This document shows, in pieces, positions 1 to 11,963 of a stretch of 39,286 bases of DNA; the first letter of the stretch is position 1; every line of letters starts with the position of its first letter. The notes below the pieces were generated by a model. That model was not told the origin of the DNA. It saw only the letters and a program-made list of their open reading frames with translations, and ran no database searches. The DNA is from Terana coerulea. Lineage: Eukaryota; Basidiomycota; Agaricomycetes; Polyporales; Phanerochaetaceae. The stretch is from the NCBI GenBank assembly GCA_024811115.1, contig JAKOGH010000218.1:1-39286 (forward strand), given 5' to 3'. The position numbers were made by a program, and so were the translations under genes.

Positions 1-476
1 GCCGGTGCAAGGCTGAGTAGCAAGAGAGCGGCGGAAGCGATGAAAGTAAACGAAGCGGTAGCGTTGAAGCGCATCTTGGTGGGACAAAGACTGTGGGCGT
101 TTGTTCAAACCTTCGAATTGCAGGACCGGCCCCCTATATCACTCGACGTGTCGCATGAACGGGCTATGTGGAAGGCAAGGATGCCAGTCGTCGGCTGAGC
201 ATGGACCGAACGGACGTTCTGCCCGCTGGTTCTACGAGCAACAGAGTCAGATGAGGAAAATCTCGAGGCAAACGTACTGTTCAGGGTGCAGCTGACGCTT
301 GATTTCTGCAAGTGTTGTCCGGCTTCTCTGGTTCTCGATAATCTCATGCATTGGGAAAGTAAAGGTCCCCGTCAATCGAATACTAATTTGAGGTGTGCAA
401 TGTAGGACAAGGTCCGGTCATTTTTGTGACGGAATAGTCGCGTTTTATGTCGGAAAGTTGGCTCCGTAGGTAGAAG

Positions 477-1500
477 CTAGACATGCTTCTCTGGATCCTC
501 GCAGAGGAAGTATGTGGTCACGAACTCGGAGCGGGATTCACGTCGGGCCCCTCCACCCTGACCGAGCCAACACTGCTGAACCCAAGATGCTCATACCAGC
601 CAACCTACAAAGTGTGGTTAGCGTTTGCACAGAGACATAGCTGGTGTTCACTGACGATTGACTGATTCGGTGTTGCGAGCGCGACTATTGCTCCGACTCC
701 GCGCCCTGCGAAGGCGCAGGTCGTCAGATGGAAGATTATGCCGCATGGTATGAAACTTACGCGCCGAAGGCCAGCACGAACAGCGAGGCTACCGTACCCC
801 TTTGCCCTGGTGGATCGGATCCGTGGCTACGACATTCGCATACCAGCCATTTAGGGTCACCTAGTAAGGAGTGGTTCATCCTCAGTAATATCACATACGT
901 AGAAACGCTGAAACCTACATCTTTGCCATACCATTCCTCCGCCTTTTTGCTGCCAGAAGGGTACTTGATCGCGGAACATATTTTCAACACGGTGGCTTGC
1001 GTTGGAGAAGGATTGCATTTACCACGTTCAACCACCAGTCCTTCACCGCCGGAGGTAGGCTAGCTATGAATTGGTTGTAGCCCTGTCTCTTCTGATCTTC
1101 ACTGAATCGATTCGTCTATCTTTGGCCGTGAATGTACGACGCTCCCGAAGGCAACACACCTTAGCATCATCTTGGTTCCTGGAGGAAACCATACCGAGGT
1201 GGACAAGATTCTATCGGAACGGCGCGATGTGACGACGTAGATCTCTCCTGCAACCCTGGCAGCTCCGAATTGCATTCGAAAGAGCTGCGGAACCAAGGAG
1301 CCGTCGCTCCCAGTCATCGCATGGACTGCGTCATCTACATGTAGCGAAAGTTCAGCACGCGTATAGTCAACGGAAATGCAAGAAGCACACCCTTCTCGAA
1401 GGCCCGGACGCAAAGCGCAACGGCCTCATCGATGAGTCGATCTGTACATGCGTGAGATTGGATGGAGCGTAGCGCATAGAAGAGTGACTGTACCGGTAGG
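477..1500 (-). pseudogene. GNAT-family N-acetyltransferase, decayed
   Basis: Product would transfer an acetyl group from acetyl-CoA to an unknown amine. Seen on the minus strand: an exon ending at 1391 (reads DEAVALCVRAFEK), an exon 1334-1160 (DDAVHAMTGSDGS, then GEIYVV and STSVWFPPG), an exon 1101-1023 (EDQKRQGYNQF, DWWLN), an exon from 963 (KKAEEWYGKD), then one reading NGWYANVVATDP and HQGKGYGS. The last is motif A, the acetyl-CoA pyrophosphate-binding Q-x-x-G-x-G. Internal introns of about 40-60 nt fit. The frame breaks inside motif A at a G-run (plus-strand CCCC at 797-800), and a second phase mismatch follows before the strand end GVGAIVALATPN. The 5' start was not resolved. Known of the family: this order of segments is typical of basidiomycete GNAT proteins. 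Inference: pseudogene, although the G-run break could be a sequence error. Confidence 0.68.
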
Positions 1501-2388
1501 ATTGACCACACGACGAATACGGACGTGTGATAGCGAGAATCTTGCCTCGGAAGAGAAAGGAAGGCGCTTAAGGCGCTCAGAGATGTAGACGAAGCATAAC
1601 AAAGCAAGCTTTCCTATGCGAGTCGCCAGAACGAAGCACATAGCAACTTGTTGGGCTTGGAGACTCGTACTGGCCTAATGGTTCGAAAGACCGACTTGGG
1701 GGTTGAGCGATTTGTTGCCCAGCGGACTGCCAGCGCTGATTGCGAACTAGAGACTCCCGAAGCATGCTGGAAGTTTGACTTCCATCACGTCTGGAAAGAC
1801 TCTGTAAGCAGCCTCACTTATTCGTGCGAAGGCATGCACATACGGAGCTGAACGTAACGCGCTTCAGTGCCCGTGTGATGACGCCACTGCACTGACGCTG
1901 CAAAGGGAACTGACCGGAACAGCGAGAAGGGCTAGTCATAGTTTAAAACTTCTGCGCGCCGGCGAGGGGCGAGCTTAACCGTATGTTCGCTGCGCTGTAC
2001 TATATTTCCGCCGATGACACGTACGGATCACAAAGCCACCAGAAAGCCGAGAAGTCAAGATGCTAGGCTGCTCTCACTGTCAAAATTATTTAGCATATAC
2101 GAAATGGAGTGAACAATAGCACCTACCTGTCCGACCCACCCAAAAGGATTGTGCCGCGTGTTCTATCAATGAACGCAGGGTTGCGACTTCCATGCGGGAC
2201 ACCCCGTCATGGTGGAGCGTTGTCAATTTGCGTGGGGAGTTTACAAGCTAGGATGCCATGACGCCGTATTGGAATGCAGAGGGGATACAATTCCCAGTAG
2301 CTCTGTTTGGGTACGGCAATTTCCCTTTGGAGGCCGACCTGCTTGCATGTTGTATTTCTCGATCAGTAAATACATGTACGATGTACGG
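1501..2388. other. No gene recognised
   Basis: Short open frames occur on both strands (the longest about 75 codons), but none shows a recognisable motif, an intron pattern or a good start context. I see no repeat or RNA gene. Confidence 0.5.
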
Positions 2389-4159
2389 TCATGCATCTCT
2401 GCTGATCTGCACAACGAGAACGTATTGAGTACGCAATAGTAAAGCTGTTTTGCAGCATTGTAGAGTACTTACTTCAACTGCTAAATCTCGACAAGCATTG
2501 GAAGAGACTGCGGTCAGCCCCGACTCTACCTGGAATCGTTCAACACTCCTCTTTGCGTTGTCGGCGACGTCGTGTTCATTATTGCACCTCATCTGCTCGC
2601 CTTGATAGAGTTCCAGCGGCTCGCCGATGTTCCCAAGAGTACTGGATGCCGCTCGGAATTGCACAGACGAAAAGTGAGAGAGCGTGTCCGTGTCTTGCTT
2701 GTTGTCAGTGACGTGAGTTTGACGGAGATTGATCATGAAGCGGCCAATGAGAATTGCGGGCTGAAAACCAGTGAGTCGGTCTTTCTGCTGATGCGTAGTC
2801 TCGGACGTACTGCTAATACCATGAGCTGGTCTGTAAGGTCCCCTGCCTGGTGTAGATAATGAGTGGATGGGTAGAAATATGCAGGCTGGTTGGCTCACCG
2901 TGCCTTGGTCATCAAACTTGATCATTTGCGCGAGGTTGATCCCAAGCAGCGCTCTGTACGTCGTAGGTGCGTGCCATCAGAGATAACCCATGCGCAACTA
3001 TTCCCAATGAGACCTTACAAGAAGCAGTAGGTTCCTAGACGACAGTGTTACCAATCGAAGATATAGTTTACTGAGAAATAGCAGCGGCTTACCATCACGG
3101 ACGAGACATGTTGCGACGGATTCTGGCATATTCAGCCTTCTCATCTGGCGCCAGTGCCGCAAGGTTTTCGCCCAGGTGAGCACCAAAACGAGCAAATCCG
3201 CAGCTACCAATGACCCTCGAGCGAGGAACAGCACTTCACTGTGGGTAAGCTTAGGTTATGAGGTAGAAATAACGGCCACGTCTTCTTACACCTAGGTGCT
3301 AACGTGAGCTACTACAATGAAAGCAACTGGTACTCTGATTCACGTACGCGATATTTAATTCCCTTTTGACATCGAGTACTCCGAAGCATGTGTTGAAGGG
3401 GGAGCCTAAGTAGGTCCAGCTTTCTTGCGAAAAGGCGAACTAACATCCATAGTGAGTCAATGGCATATGCACAATACACTGAAATACGTGCAATATTTAT
3501 AGCAACGGGCACGAGACCCAAACACAAAGTAACGGTAAAGATGACCCAAGCGTATTTTGATAGCTTCCACAAAGCAAAAACTCGCAATGCGGAGAACACT
3601 GCGTGTAACGAGCATGAGGAGAGGGCAAGATCGGTAAAGAACAGAATTGCTTACAGGCAACTTGAAAGAACGCTATATACGTGAGTATGGTTACGGCCGT
3701 TTGACCTACTTTGCAGCTACATTTATTGAAGTATCAGTTATGATATGCTTCTAACAAGCGCACATCTACGAACTGCTGAGTCGGATCGTCAGCACCAAGC
3801 TCCACTTAATAAGACAGATATACACACTTTAGGTCCAGCCGTGATCAAGGCGATGACTTGAATAGCAACCATGTTCCATCGTGTGGTGACCAGAAGTACT
3901 GAGGTGGCGGTGAGCATCCTCCTCCAAACAACGCGGGCCTCTTGGCTCAGGGTGATCACCCATTCGTAAATGATGAGAGCTGTCACTTGCGCTCAGATAG
4001 GAGCAGGAGTGATTTATGAATGCATGCGAACCGCTCAAGGCCATCTGAACGTAGGTCTCCTGAACACTAACAAAACGATCAGGGTCAGCACAAGCTATAT
4101 AGCCGGGATAAAACCACATACAACTTGGAATACGCTTCCACCAAGTTCGGCTGCAACAT
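2389..4159 (-). CDS. DUF6533-type seven-span membrane protein, paralogue 1 (intact)
   Basis: Function unknown; DUF6533 marks the first two helices of fungal receptor-like membrane proteins. Exons, minus strand: 4159-4125, 4066-4032, 3985-3828, 3775-3774, 3716-3655, 3598-3492, 3439-3348, 3291-3290, 3233-3093, 3034-3019, 2953-2899, 2846-2811, 2760-2389. They sum to 1,113 nt, one open frame of 370 aa. Family landmarks: IIYEWVITLSQEA, FSALRVFAL, LGLVPVAIN, LVAADLLVLVLTWAKT and the tail GRFMINLR...GNIGEPL. Two exons are only 2 nt (CA and GT), yet both are needed for the frame. The intron after 3492 begins GC instead of GT. A consensus GTAAGT...GTGCAG intron (66 nt, in phase) sits near the end, so the last 22 residues before the stop may be spliced out or shifted. 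Paralogues lie at 17352, 27304 and 33399. Confidence 0.82.
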
Positions 4160-5809
4160 TGCGAAAAAAGGGGAATACTGCTACTTGACGGAGCGAAAGC
4201 TCGAGTGTACTTATACGTCGCATCTGCGAGTGGTCTCAGTACGTCGCCAACATTTTTCATCGGCGTGTCTAACATACCTATCGGTAACACAGATCCTCCT
4301 TGACCGAGGCAGCCGGTCAAGCTTACTGCGTAAGGCCTTCCTGTGTGCGACAAAATGATGTTTAAACTCGCGATAAGCAGGATATGAAAATGCGGACGCA
4401 CTTAGCCCGTTGATACGTGGCTTCGCATGACCTGCATCACGATCATCCACGCACAGAAGTGATACAGGCCCTGCTCCGCGAGAAAATGTGGGGCCACTGA
4501 GTAACAGTGAATGAATGGCACGATTCATGAAGCTGCAACATACCTGCTAATTCTTCAAGTGGGTGGAGGTCCAACCGATGGATGCGCGTGCGGCGGCAGT
4601 AGCAGATTGAGCGAAGCATGTATAAAGGCGTGGCTTTGCAGCGAACGAAATGTCATCCGGGAAGCATGATGCATCAGCAACGAACATTTGGGCCCGATAA
4701 CACCCTCTTGCGGCTCGATTGCCTGGCAGTATGCTCTCTTTCACGAGGCGCGTCAACACAGACGCGAAAACTCTTCGACCCATCTGTAGTGTATAAATGA
4801 GAGAGATTATATAGCAGCCTGGCCGAAAGGCTTACCATGTTTTTGGCTCAGTGTAGTACAGCAGCCCAGGAGTCCCTTTCGGTAAAAGTCCAGCCACTAG
4901 TAGACGTACATCGTGACTGACACTTGGCTATCGCGGGCGTGCGATGTTGGTGCGATGTTTCAGATCGCGTTGTGACGATTCCAAGCCGACAGTGATTTCA
5001 TTGGAGCTATTTGTGTTTTTCATCAGCTATCAAGCACAGTTCAGCAAATTAGATAGAGCGTACCTGCACTACGCGGCAAGAGAGCCCGTACTCCAGAGTA
5101 AGTGCCAGTGCAAGGTGCCAGCAGAGCGAGGCGCTGCTGCCTACGGTCTTGAAGGTGGTGTCATTTCTGCTTTATTAATAAATGAGCTTTGTTTCATTGG
5201 GAAGTCGACAGATGTTCACTGGTTGTTGAGAATTGGGGATACTTAGGACACGGCATGTAGCAGAAAGCAACCAGTACACGCTTGATTTCAAGTTAATCTT
5301 TGCTTACATAAGACGCTTTGGTGCCAAATCCGGAAAAGGCAGTTAAGTATGTTGGTGAGACCAGCTTAAATTGCGGCCTGCCACTGACGCCCTCCGGCGG
5401 CTGTGAAACAGAGGAAAGGGATCGGAAAGAGTCGCACTCTAGGATTTGATCGGCTGAAGGCTTGATTCTTGAAGCTCGTGCATGACGGCACGTGCGCACT
5501 CGCCCAAGGCGGCAGTGATGCGGGACGCAGGCGCATCACCGATTATTGATGCGCCGCAATTCGGGATTGGCGTCTGAAGCTCGGTTTGCTCTGCACTCCC
5601 GTCCACCACCTCCATTTGCCTCACTGCCTTCATCGCTTCCTCAACTTGTAGTGTTCTGTCTTAGAGGCCACGCTGGTCTGGGATTGCAACCGCACGATTT
5701 CAGATCTTACACCCTCTACGATAGCAAGTCTCGTCTCCTGTGACGGTAAGGCGTATGAATTTCAGGCGTTTGCAGCCTGTTGAAAACCAACACACGATGT
5801 AGGGAAACC
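4160..5809. other. No gene recognised
   Basis: Open frames up to about 100 codons exist on both strands (for example 4944-5246 plus and 4211-4528 minus), but none has family motifs or supported splice sites. A short minus-strand frame at 5439-5633 has mildly protein-like composition and a donor-like end; I cannot extend it into a gene. The 3' part includes the F-box promoter. Confidence 0.45.
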
Positions 5810-7423
5810 ATGCAACCTTTGCAGGAAAACCTGTCGTCTCTAACGACAGTAGAAACCGATGCCGCTATAGTCGCTCGACTTGAGGAGATATCAAAGCTTG
5901 AGACTGAGGTGTGCATCCTGCGCGAACACAAGAACGCTTTACTGCCCATCGGTTGTTTTCCGGTCGAACTACTCGTCAAGATATTTCTACAATACATCCG
6001 CGACTACCGCGATCAATGCGGCCGGTTCTGCTCGCCGCACGAATGGGTCCGGCACTTCACCCCCGTTTGTAGACGGTGGCACCGAGTTGTTCATGGTTCC
6101 CCAGTACTGTGGAGCGACTTTGCGTTTGGATCCTACGAATGTGCCGAAACCATGTTGGGTCACTCTTCACAAGCGCCCCTTAAAATTGCAGCGAGAGTTA
6201 TTGGGGGCAAGGCAGCGGAAGGGACATATAGGCTCTTGTTTCGGCACCTGTATCATACCAAGACGTTGAGGCTGAAGGCATGGACCCTCGGTCCCGACGC
6301 TTTTGCATGCTCACCAGCCTCGGACGCACCGATCCTAAGCATCCTACATATTGAATCATTATCTCCGCAAAATTTCTTCCCTATCCTCCCCGAGGCCCCA
6401 CTGCCGCATCTGAAAGAGGTCAGCCTTACCAGATCTACATATGACTTGGCCTCCAGCCTCACCCGTCCCACCATCACGAGTCTTCGCCTGTGTCGATTAG
6501 TTCCTCCACAGAACCCTTCCAGGTTAACTGAGCTGCTGTCTAGCCTCCCGCTACTTCAATCTCTTCATTTGTCGGAGGCCCTCACTGTCACCAATTTCCC
6601 AACGAGGTCAAACCTGCAGCTCATCAAACCATTTTACCTGTCTTTCTTGCGCAAGCTGCGTGTTGAAAACAAGATCGATGACGGCGCTGCCTGTGCTCTT
6701 CTCCTTCATAACATATCATTTCCCGCCGACGTCGTTGTTTCCCTTACCTGCGGTCGAAAAGGCTCTGTCCTCCACCATGAAGCTGTGATGGCCGTACTAG
6801 CCACCCGTCTCAGAAACGAAGAAATGGCTACCCTTTCATTCCACACCCTAGAGTCTGCAGTAATCAGTCACGGGTGCGACTCGCCGCAACTCTCGTCGTT
6901 CCGCGTCTGGACCTCCGAACAATCGCCCAGGGATGGAATCAGAGCACCTCAAGTGACAGTCTCATTGACAGCTGCTCATCGCACCCGGCCTGAGAATGAA
7001 TTTGGAAGACTAGTGGCCACCTATCTGCCGATACGCGAGCTGCGTAAGCTCGAGGTTCATGGCATGGGGGACAATGTCGCTTTCTGGCGCGATCTCGCCG
7101 TTATGTCCAGCCTCAAGGAGCTAGCGGTCTCTAGTACCGAATCATTTTGCGCGTTAATGGAAGCATTCAGCGCACCCCTTCCTGCAACAACCCCAGACAC
7201 ACCCTCGTGCTTGTTTCCAAATTTGGTCAATCTGGGAGTATCAAACTTGGTGTGGAACCTGTCACCTCTGGCAGACGACGCCAGATCGAAGTATAAGGCT
7301 ATTGGCGAATGGTTACCGGAAGTGTTCGGCGCGCGCAGGGAGCTCACAGGACATCCGCTCGCACAACTCACCGCTGCCTGTTGCTACAATACTCCTATAT
7401 TTACCCATATGGCACGAAAGTAA
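5810..7423 (+). CDS. F-box protein with N-terminal coiled coil
   Basis: Likely substrate adaptor of an SCF (Skp1-Cullin-F-box) ubiquitin ligase. Single exon, 537 aa. Residues 15-43 form a short coil (IVARLEEISKLETEV). The F-box follows at about 45-105: LPIGCFPVELLVKIFLQYI, then PVCRRWHRVV and PVLWSDFAFG, the usual Skp1-binding pattern. The rest is a long leucine-rich region with strand-turn repeats (LKEVSLTR, TSLRLCRL, LLQSLHLSEA, LRELAVSS-like), the expected substrate-binding half of this large mushroom family. The open frame runs upstream to 5780 but only with TTG; the first ATG is at 5810 and matches the family start (coil, then F-box). No intron is needed. The neighbours are unrelated. 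Family assignment is solid; the substrate is unknown. Confidence 0.9.
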   Translation: MQPLQENLSSLTTVETDAAIVARLEEISKLETEVCILREHKNALLPIGCFPVELLVKIFLQYIRDYRDQCGRFCSPHEWVRHFTPVCRRWHRVVHGSPVLWSDFAFGSYECAETMLGHSSQAPLKIAARVIGGKAAEGTYRLLFRHLYHTKTLRLKAWTLGPDAFACSPASDAPILSILHIESLSPQNFFPILPEAPLPHLKEVSLTRSTYDLASSLTRPTITSLRLCRLVPPQNPSRLTELLSSLPLLQSLHLSEALTVTNFPTRSNLQLIKPFYLSFLRKLRVENKIDDGAACALLLHNISFPADVVVSLTCGRKGSVLHHEAVMAVLATRLRNEEMATLSFHTLESAVISHGCDSPQLSSFRVWTSEQSPRDGIRAPQVTVSLTAAHRTRPENEFGRLVATYLPIRELRKLEVHGMGDNVAFWRDLAVMSSLKELAVSSTESFCALMEAFSAPLPATTPDTPSCLFPNLVNLGVSNLVWNLSPLADDARSKYKAIGEWLPEVFGARRELTGHPLAQLTAACCYNTPIFTHMARK

Positions 7424-8549
7424 GTAAACTACTTACCCTGAGTCTACCACATCAGCAAAGTTGCATTGGCGCTGAGCGGTACTGACAGGTACTGATGAAG
7501 CCATCTCAGCGCGCTTCAGTCCCTTCAGTGCCGTCAGCGCCCGCCAGTCTCAGTAGTCAATTTGAGCGCTCTCAGATGTTTTTGACCCCTCTTGCATCCG
7601 ACTCTTGCAGCAAAGCTTCGGTGAGTAAACTATCATCATTCATGTCCAGCATAGTTTATGAAACATGAGGAACTAAGAAAATACAAAATCTAGTAAAAGT
7701 CCGGCTTCAGCAGGGCTCAAACTTCGGTTCCAAACCGTTCGTCAGTGCTCTCAGTGCTTGTCAGCACTCATCAGTCGTCAGCGCTTGTACGTTTTGCTGA
7801 TGCACCTGGCCATCCCCCTGCCTGAATCACTAGGTATATGTAGGTCTACTTACTGCAGTTTGATTTACTCGTCCCCAGGTCTCTCCGGGCTCACCCATGA
7901 GTTTTGATCCGCTTCGTCGAGCCGCAGGCTCGCAGCCTCTGTCGCCGTCTGATGTCGGAGTCCCGGTTCAGCCTGCTTTGCCCATCGTATTATCCCTCGG
8001 AGCCTCGGGCGGTGTCTGATGATGTGTCCCGTTTATCTAACACTATAGCTACATGCTGCTGTTGGAAAATTCCGCCATGTGTATATATACCTTAGACTAA
8101 ATAGCCAGCCATCTCTCAGCCAGCAACTTCGCGCAACACCAGTCTGAGCTACTCCCCGGAGCGAAATGAAGGGACCTCTTTCTTTGGCATTTGCTGTTCG
8201 CACTGATGTCCGTCCTAGTCCGTCTTGCTCGTCTGAACCTGCCTTAACCCTCGGAGCTTCAGATGCGTGTTCTGGCATGGCACATCACTGCTGTTAAATT
8301 TTTGCGAGTTCTTACGCATGTCCTCCCCTGATCCCAGTGCATATATATACCAGCTTCATCTCCCCTATTTGTGCTCGTGACAGCGTAATATAAGCCGCTG
8401 TTGGCAAGGCTAAAACCTGTTACTTACTGGCAGTGGCCACTGTGAATATTTGTAGACAAGTCACTTGTGACTCAAGTCTGAAGAGGATGTACATGTTACG
8501 GAGAGTTCCGAGCTGTGAGTACTCCACCTCATCATACAGTACTTACTAC
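7424..8549. other. Non-coding interval with a candidate inverted-repeat element
   Basis: From about 7469 to 7784 the DNA is rich in CAGTGC/CAGCGC words, and the ends are loosely inverted (GCGCTGA...ACTGATGA at the left, TCATCAGT...CAGCGC at the right), which suggests a roughly 316-bp MITE; no clear target duplication was found. Downstream to 8549 there are several TATATATA-type stretches (about 8081 and 8341) but no convincing open frame. 8542-8549 is the left target duplication of the next element. Confidence 0.35.
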
Positions 8550-9779
8550 CAGGGGGGGTGCAGGCAAGCAAGCGCTGACGACAACCCATGCTCGGGTGCT
8601 CGCTAAGTATCAGGGGTCCACACGAGCGTCTGCTCGTAATCTAGCAAGATAACATCCAGATAGCGAATAGATCACTGGTATCATGCGCTTAGGCTCTAGG
8701 ACAGCCTCTTAAATAGTCGGAAGGGATGTTCTCGTTCCTTTGTATATAGAGGCTGTCACCAAGGTAGGGGGTCTTCTGAGAAGTGTCCCGGACTTCGAAC
8801 CGGCTTCTCGGCAAGAAATAGCTTAGACCTCAAGCGCGCTGCGCTGACGATGTCATCATCATCGTCGCAGGGCCAGGCTAAGGTCGGTAAGTATTCCCCC
8901 TTGCACCTACGACCTGTACGGCGACAGACTGAGTTTGCAGCTTCTCGCAGTACCAGGGGTGATGATTAAGGTAGCTGCATACTGGAGTTACCAGACTGGC
9001 TTCCATGTCCCCGGTGCCATCCCACCCTCTCAACCATTTCTCTATATTTACAGTACTCATGGTATTATAATTAACTAGATAAGTACATACTCCATTATTA
9101 CGCTAATGCTTTCCTTAGCTCACGGGCTCATGCTCGGAGGCATTCGTCTGCGTTATACAGACAGAGATAGGTGATAATATGAGCGACGACGCTTGGGCAG
9201 CGGGCTCGGGCAAGGGCGGCGTAAGTACACAGCGGACTCTTCTCCCGGGCTCGCCACGTGGGCAATGCCGTGGCGGCCAGGCGATGCCTGACGTGCCGTT
9301 TCAAACTCCGGGACACTACACTGAAGGACCCAGAGTTTGGATGTAGACTATCATGCGCTCTGTCTTCAGATTCATACGTTCATAGCCTCCTCTGCGGCTC
9401 TCGACGAGCCTCAACTATTTGCAATTGATGTATTGAGCACTGAGAATCAAAACTGGTCACCACGGGTACCTGGAGTGAGTACGACATTCAAGGTAATGAC
9501 AATCCAGGTGTTTAGAGTGCCAGTTCTCACGAAGTTCAAGCGATTGGACACAGCGCCCTCAGTTAGCAGGAGAGAATAAACACATATTCGAGGTCAAAAA
9601 CAGCTATGAGTACGAATTTCTCCCAAAATGTAGGAGATTGGGTGGAATCCCCGCTGTAAGGCGTATCATAGTGCGACCATCTCATCTAATCTGCCACAGA
9701 CGCTGGTGCGGACCCCTGATACTTAGCGAGCACCCGAGCATGGGTTGTCGTCAGCGCTTGCTTGCCTGCATCCCCCCTG
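8550..9779. mobile_element. Non-autonomous hAT-like DNA transposon, 1,230 bp
   Basis: The termini are long inverted repeats. The left end reads CAGGGGGGGTGCAGG and the right end, reverse-complemented, CAGGGGGGATGCAGG. Near-perfect complementarity continues for about 72 bp and patchily to about 90 bp (8550-8640 against about 9690-9779). The element is flanked by an exact 8-bp direct repeat, CTTACTAC, at 8542-8549 and 9780-9787. An 8-bp duplication and a CAGGG terminus are known marks of hAT elements. The interior holds only short open frames without a transposase (no RNase-H-like DDE or BED finger), so it must be mobilised in trans. It ends about 260 bp upstream of the C2-protein start codon and may contribute to that promoter (inference). 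Confidence 0.85.
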
Positions 9780-10036
9780 CTTACTACCCACCTCGTACCC
9801 ACCTCGTGGCTATCGCGCGTCTAGGATCACGTGCCTACGCTCAAAATAGCTACTGCCAAGACGTCATTGACCGCTTCAAAACACTCATCTCGAGTAGAAA
9901 TACCACCATTCCCCCTCTCTTTCTCATGGTCAACGACCATATACTCTCTTCCCGAGTGCGTCGTAGCTTTTTCTGCTGATATAACCCTTTGTTTTTGACC
10001 AAATCTCCTACAGAAACTGCATGAACTGAGGTCACC

Positions 10037-11963
10037 ATGGCCTCTAACGGAACACTCTACACTTGCAAGATCACCTTCATTAAGGTGAACAACGTCCCCG
10101 TCGCAGACTTCCACGATCTTTCCTGTGACCCATATCTTCAAGCGACACTCTCAACTGAGACCTCAGAACACCAGGAAGGCGGACCAGCGGTGCTCAGCTA
10201 CCGCTCTCATACCTGCCGGCAAACGCTAGACCCGAAATTCAATGCCGACTGGGTCGTCTCCGGGATCCCTGCGGAAGGATTCCTGCTCTCGGTCAAGCTC
10301 AGAGATGAAGACCCAGGAAACTACGACGACGATCTCGGTAAGGCGGTCTTCCGCATGCCGAATGCGGGCGAGGGCAAGCTGGCCGACGACTGGAAGAGCG
10401 GAGATAGGGAATACAAGGTCCACAAGCGCAAGGGCAGCATCCACAGCAAGATCTTTACCTGCACCGCGAACGCGGTCACCAAGGGTGGGGTTGGCCACCG
10501 AGTGCGTCTGTGGGTCAAGACGGAGGTGCTGGGCAAAGCGGAGAACCAGGAGGATAGGAGGCTGTATACCGTCGGACCTCGTGCGCATCAATTCGTATCT
10601 CTCGCATTTTACCCGCTAACTGGTGCGCGCCCGTGTAGGGAGATATGTCCGACACTTCTCTCCACTCCTCGGCAAGTTCCTCGGCTCGACGAACTCGCCC
10701 GACAGCGGCGACCGCCACACCACCGACCGCGGCGGCGGCTCCTCCAAGGTCAGGCCAACAGCCTTCGTCGCCAACCGCATCCAACTCGCCGGCCCCGTGC
10801 CCTCCACTCTTCGCCATCGCTACGTCGGCTTCGCCCCCTTCGTCAAGGCGATGTTCCGACGAAGCGGCATCCGTGGCATGCTGCTGCACCACGCCTTGCA
10901 CAAGCAGCACATATCTATATACAAGTGGGACAAGAACGTCGTGTGGGGCGTCATCGGAGACAAGGACGAGGCGCCAAGAGGCGAAGAGAAGGAGCGGGCT
11001 CAGGAGAAGGAGAAGCAGGAAGACCAGGACGGTGCGCACGACGAGCCTCGGAACGGCGCGGAGAATGGGGACAGTCATGGGAAGGACGCTGACAAAGGCA
11101 AGGAACTCGATAGCGACTCCGTCGCGATGGCGAAACAGTTCTTGCGCATGACCTCGCACGGCACGCACGGACGCATGTTCACGTACGTGATCATGCTCGA
11201 CGGCGAATGGCGTTTCACGGTACGTACCAAGCCAGTTCAAGTCCCTGTATGCTCCAAACTGACTATACGCGCCCTCACGTAGGAAACTGGCGACCAGCTC
11301 GCCATCGAATTTCTGAGCAAGCACACCATGCACTCGGACGTGACCGTCGAAATCGCCTACAGCGGTGAATTCTTTGTGCGGCCTGTCCGTCGCCACCGTC
11401 GAGACAATGCGGACGACCAGCCTGAGCACGGGCGCTCGAACGAGGACGGCGACGACGGCCAAGTAACGGAGACCAACGAGGATGACCATTTCGACGAAGA
11501 GAACCCGCCGTCGGACCCGTCCTTCTACGAGCTTGTCATCGACAACGACTCGGGCACCTACCGCCCGCGCGCGGATCTCCTACCCACCCTGCACTCCTAC
11601 CTCGCCTCGCCGCGCAACCTGGGAGCCCTCGGCCGCGTCACGACGATCCAGGGCTTCGACGACCGGCTCAAGAAGTGGAAGGAGGCGCGGAAGAAGGCGA
11701 AGGCGGCAGAGAGCCAGGGCGACGGCGAGAAGGTGCGGCTCACGCAGGTGCGCAGCATGAGCTCGGGCAGCTCGAGCAGCAGTAGTTCCAGTGGGAGCTC
11801 GCTGAGCGGCGTGAGCGACTCGGGCGGTGTGCGCTCGGGCGATATGCGTGCGGTCGTCGAGGAGGACGCGCAGCGTGCAAGGGAGAACGACGACCAGGAC
11901 CCGCGCGCGAAGGAGGAGGAGAACAAGGCGCCTGAGGCGGACAAGCAGGAGGGGAAGGAGTAA
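10037..11963 (+). CDS. C2-domain protein with conserved fungal middle region and acidic/low-complexity tail
   Basis: Three exons: 10037-10580, 10639-11219 and 11283-11963 (introns of 58 and 63 nt), 601 aa. Start context CACCATGG is strong. Residues 6-130 read as a C2 beta-sandwich: CKITFIKVNNVPVADF, then SCDPYLQATL, TLDPKFNADWVV and LSVKLRDEDPGNYDDDLGK. The spaced aspartates (CDPY, DEDPGNYDDD) could bind calcium, which would suit membrane recruitment. A conserved-looking middle part follows (RRYVRHFSPLLGKFLG, WDKNVVWGVIGD, FLRMTSHGTHGRMFTYVI), interrupted by a charged Glu/Lys/Asp linker at about 305-350. The C-terminus has YRPRADLLPTL, a Lys/Arg helix, a Ser-rich stretch and an acidic end. 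Coding GC content is much higher than in the surrounding DNA. All joints are in frame. The specific role is unknown. Confidence 0.83.

Noticed and set aside
5780..5809. Extending the F-box protein start upstream
   Set aside because: The upstream part of the frame begins only with TTG; the first ATG is at 5810 and matches the family's N-terminus.
10515..11489. A 324-codon open frame on the minus strand
   Set aside because: It mirrors the GC-rich C2-protein exons, has a biased Val/Arg composition, and the plus strand has a start context, splice sites and a domain.
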